This document shows, piece after piece, positions 63,954-64,000 of a stretch of 64,000 nucleotides of DNA. The notes beneath the pieces are model-generated. The model was given only the letters and a program-made list of their open reading frames with translations. It was not told the DNA's origin and ran no database searches. The DNA is from Neptunicella sp048268085. GTDB taxonomy: Bacteria; Pseudomonadota; Gammaproteobacteria; Enterobacterales; Alteromonadaceae. The stretch's first letter is position 1; the number at the start of each line of letters is the position of its first letter. Position numbers and translations under genes: made by a program. The stretch spans positions 4,330-68,329 of the forward strand of contig NZ_JBLWWF010000024.1 of NCBI RefSeq assembly GCF_048268085.1, read 5' to 3'.

Positions 63954-64000
63954 GGCATAGGTTTAAGTCAACCTTAATCCAAAGTCAAAACGACAAAGGC

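Noticed and set aside
1..64000. rRNA, tRNA, CRISPR arrays and insertion sequences
   Set aside because: I read the gaps for cloverleaf-like or repeat-spacer patterns and transposase motifs and saw none; a covariance-model scan would settle the tRNA question.

Overview
The window comes from a marine-type gammaproteobacterium, most probably of the Alteromonadales (Alteromonadaceae-like). The evidence is the close match of housekeeping genes to Enterobacterales/Alteromonadales forms (HldE, LpxL, GlnE, FldB, XerD-DsbC-RecJ, YdbH/YnbE/YdbL, YedI), two large TonB-dependent receptors with a surface-type glycoside hydrolase, many c-di-GMP domain proteins, and small Alteromonadales-style families (DUF6868, DUF3859, DUF3300). 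I see no rRNA, tRNA, CRISPR array, insertion sequence or phage gene.

Layout. 1-4713 (minus): the start of a DUF748 AsmA-like protein cut by the window edge, an SGNH hydrolase, a SYLF-domain lipoprotein, and a ydbH-ynbE-ydbL envelope lipid-transport set in which ynbE is only 59 codons. 4846-9814: YedI-like membrane protein, a TPR lipoprotein, an EAL-CBS-GGDEF protein and MscS. 9894-15474: a tightly coupled minus-strand operon (acyl-CoA dehydrogenase, SDR, APH-type kinase, histidine phosphatase, SDR) divergent from a LysR regulator; the pairing of kinase and dehydrogenase points to 4-hydroxyacyl-CoA breakdown. 15471-25762: DUF3300 protein, GalM, DUF6868 protein, ROK kinase, HldE, LpxL-like acyltransferase, TcpQ-domain protein, GlnE and a GIY-YIG protein. 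25916-36957: glutathione-dependent formaldehyde detoxification (frmA-fghA), tdk, periplasmic binding protein, DUF3859, PD40 propeller protein, then recJ/dsbC/xerD, an EAL-HDOD protein and fldB. 37407-39707: porin plus PstS-like protein, then carbonic anhydrase.

39835-44792 is the most unusual part. Four overlapping minus-strand genes encode a coiled-coil protein, a transmembrane OmpA-domain protein, a Ras/Rab-type small GTPase lacking the usual catalytic glutamine, and a PAS-like/GGDEF/EAL protein. They look like one envelope-to-GTPase-to-c-di-GMP signalling system. 

44910-53882: TrmN6, a small secreted protein, and a carbohydrate-uptake operon with a TonB receptor and a GH5 lipoprotein. The GH5 barrel appears to be interrupted, between strand 7 and strand 8, by four tandem beta-sandwich modules. 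Two LacI-type palindromes precede the operon although no LacI gene is present. A serine/threonine dehydratase follows a strong terminator. 53941-59296: a LytS/LytTR two-component pair divergent from an Oar-like TonB receptor. 59383-63953: DUF1653 protein, XylR, and xylB-xylA for xylose catabolism.

All functional calls come from reading motifs and family resemblance by eye; no search was run.
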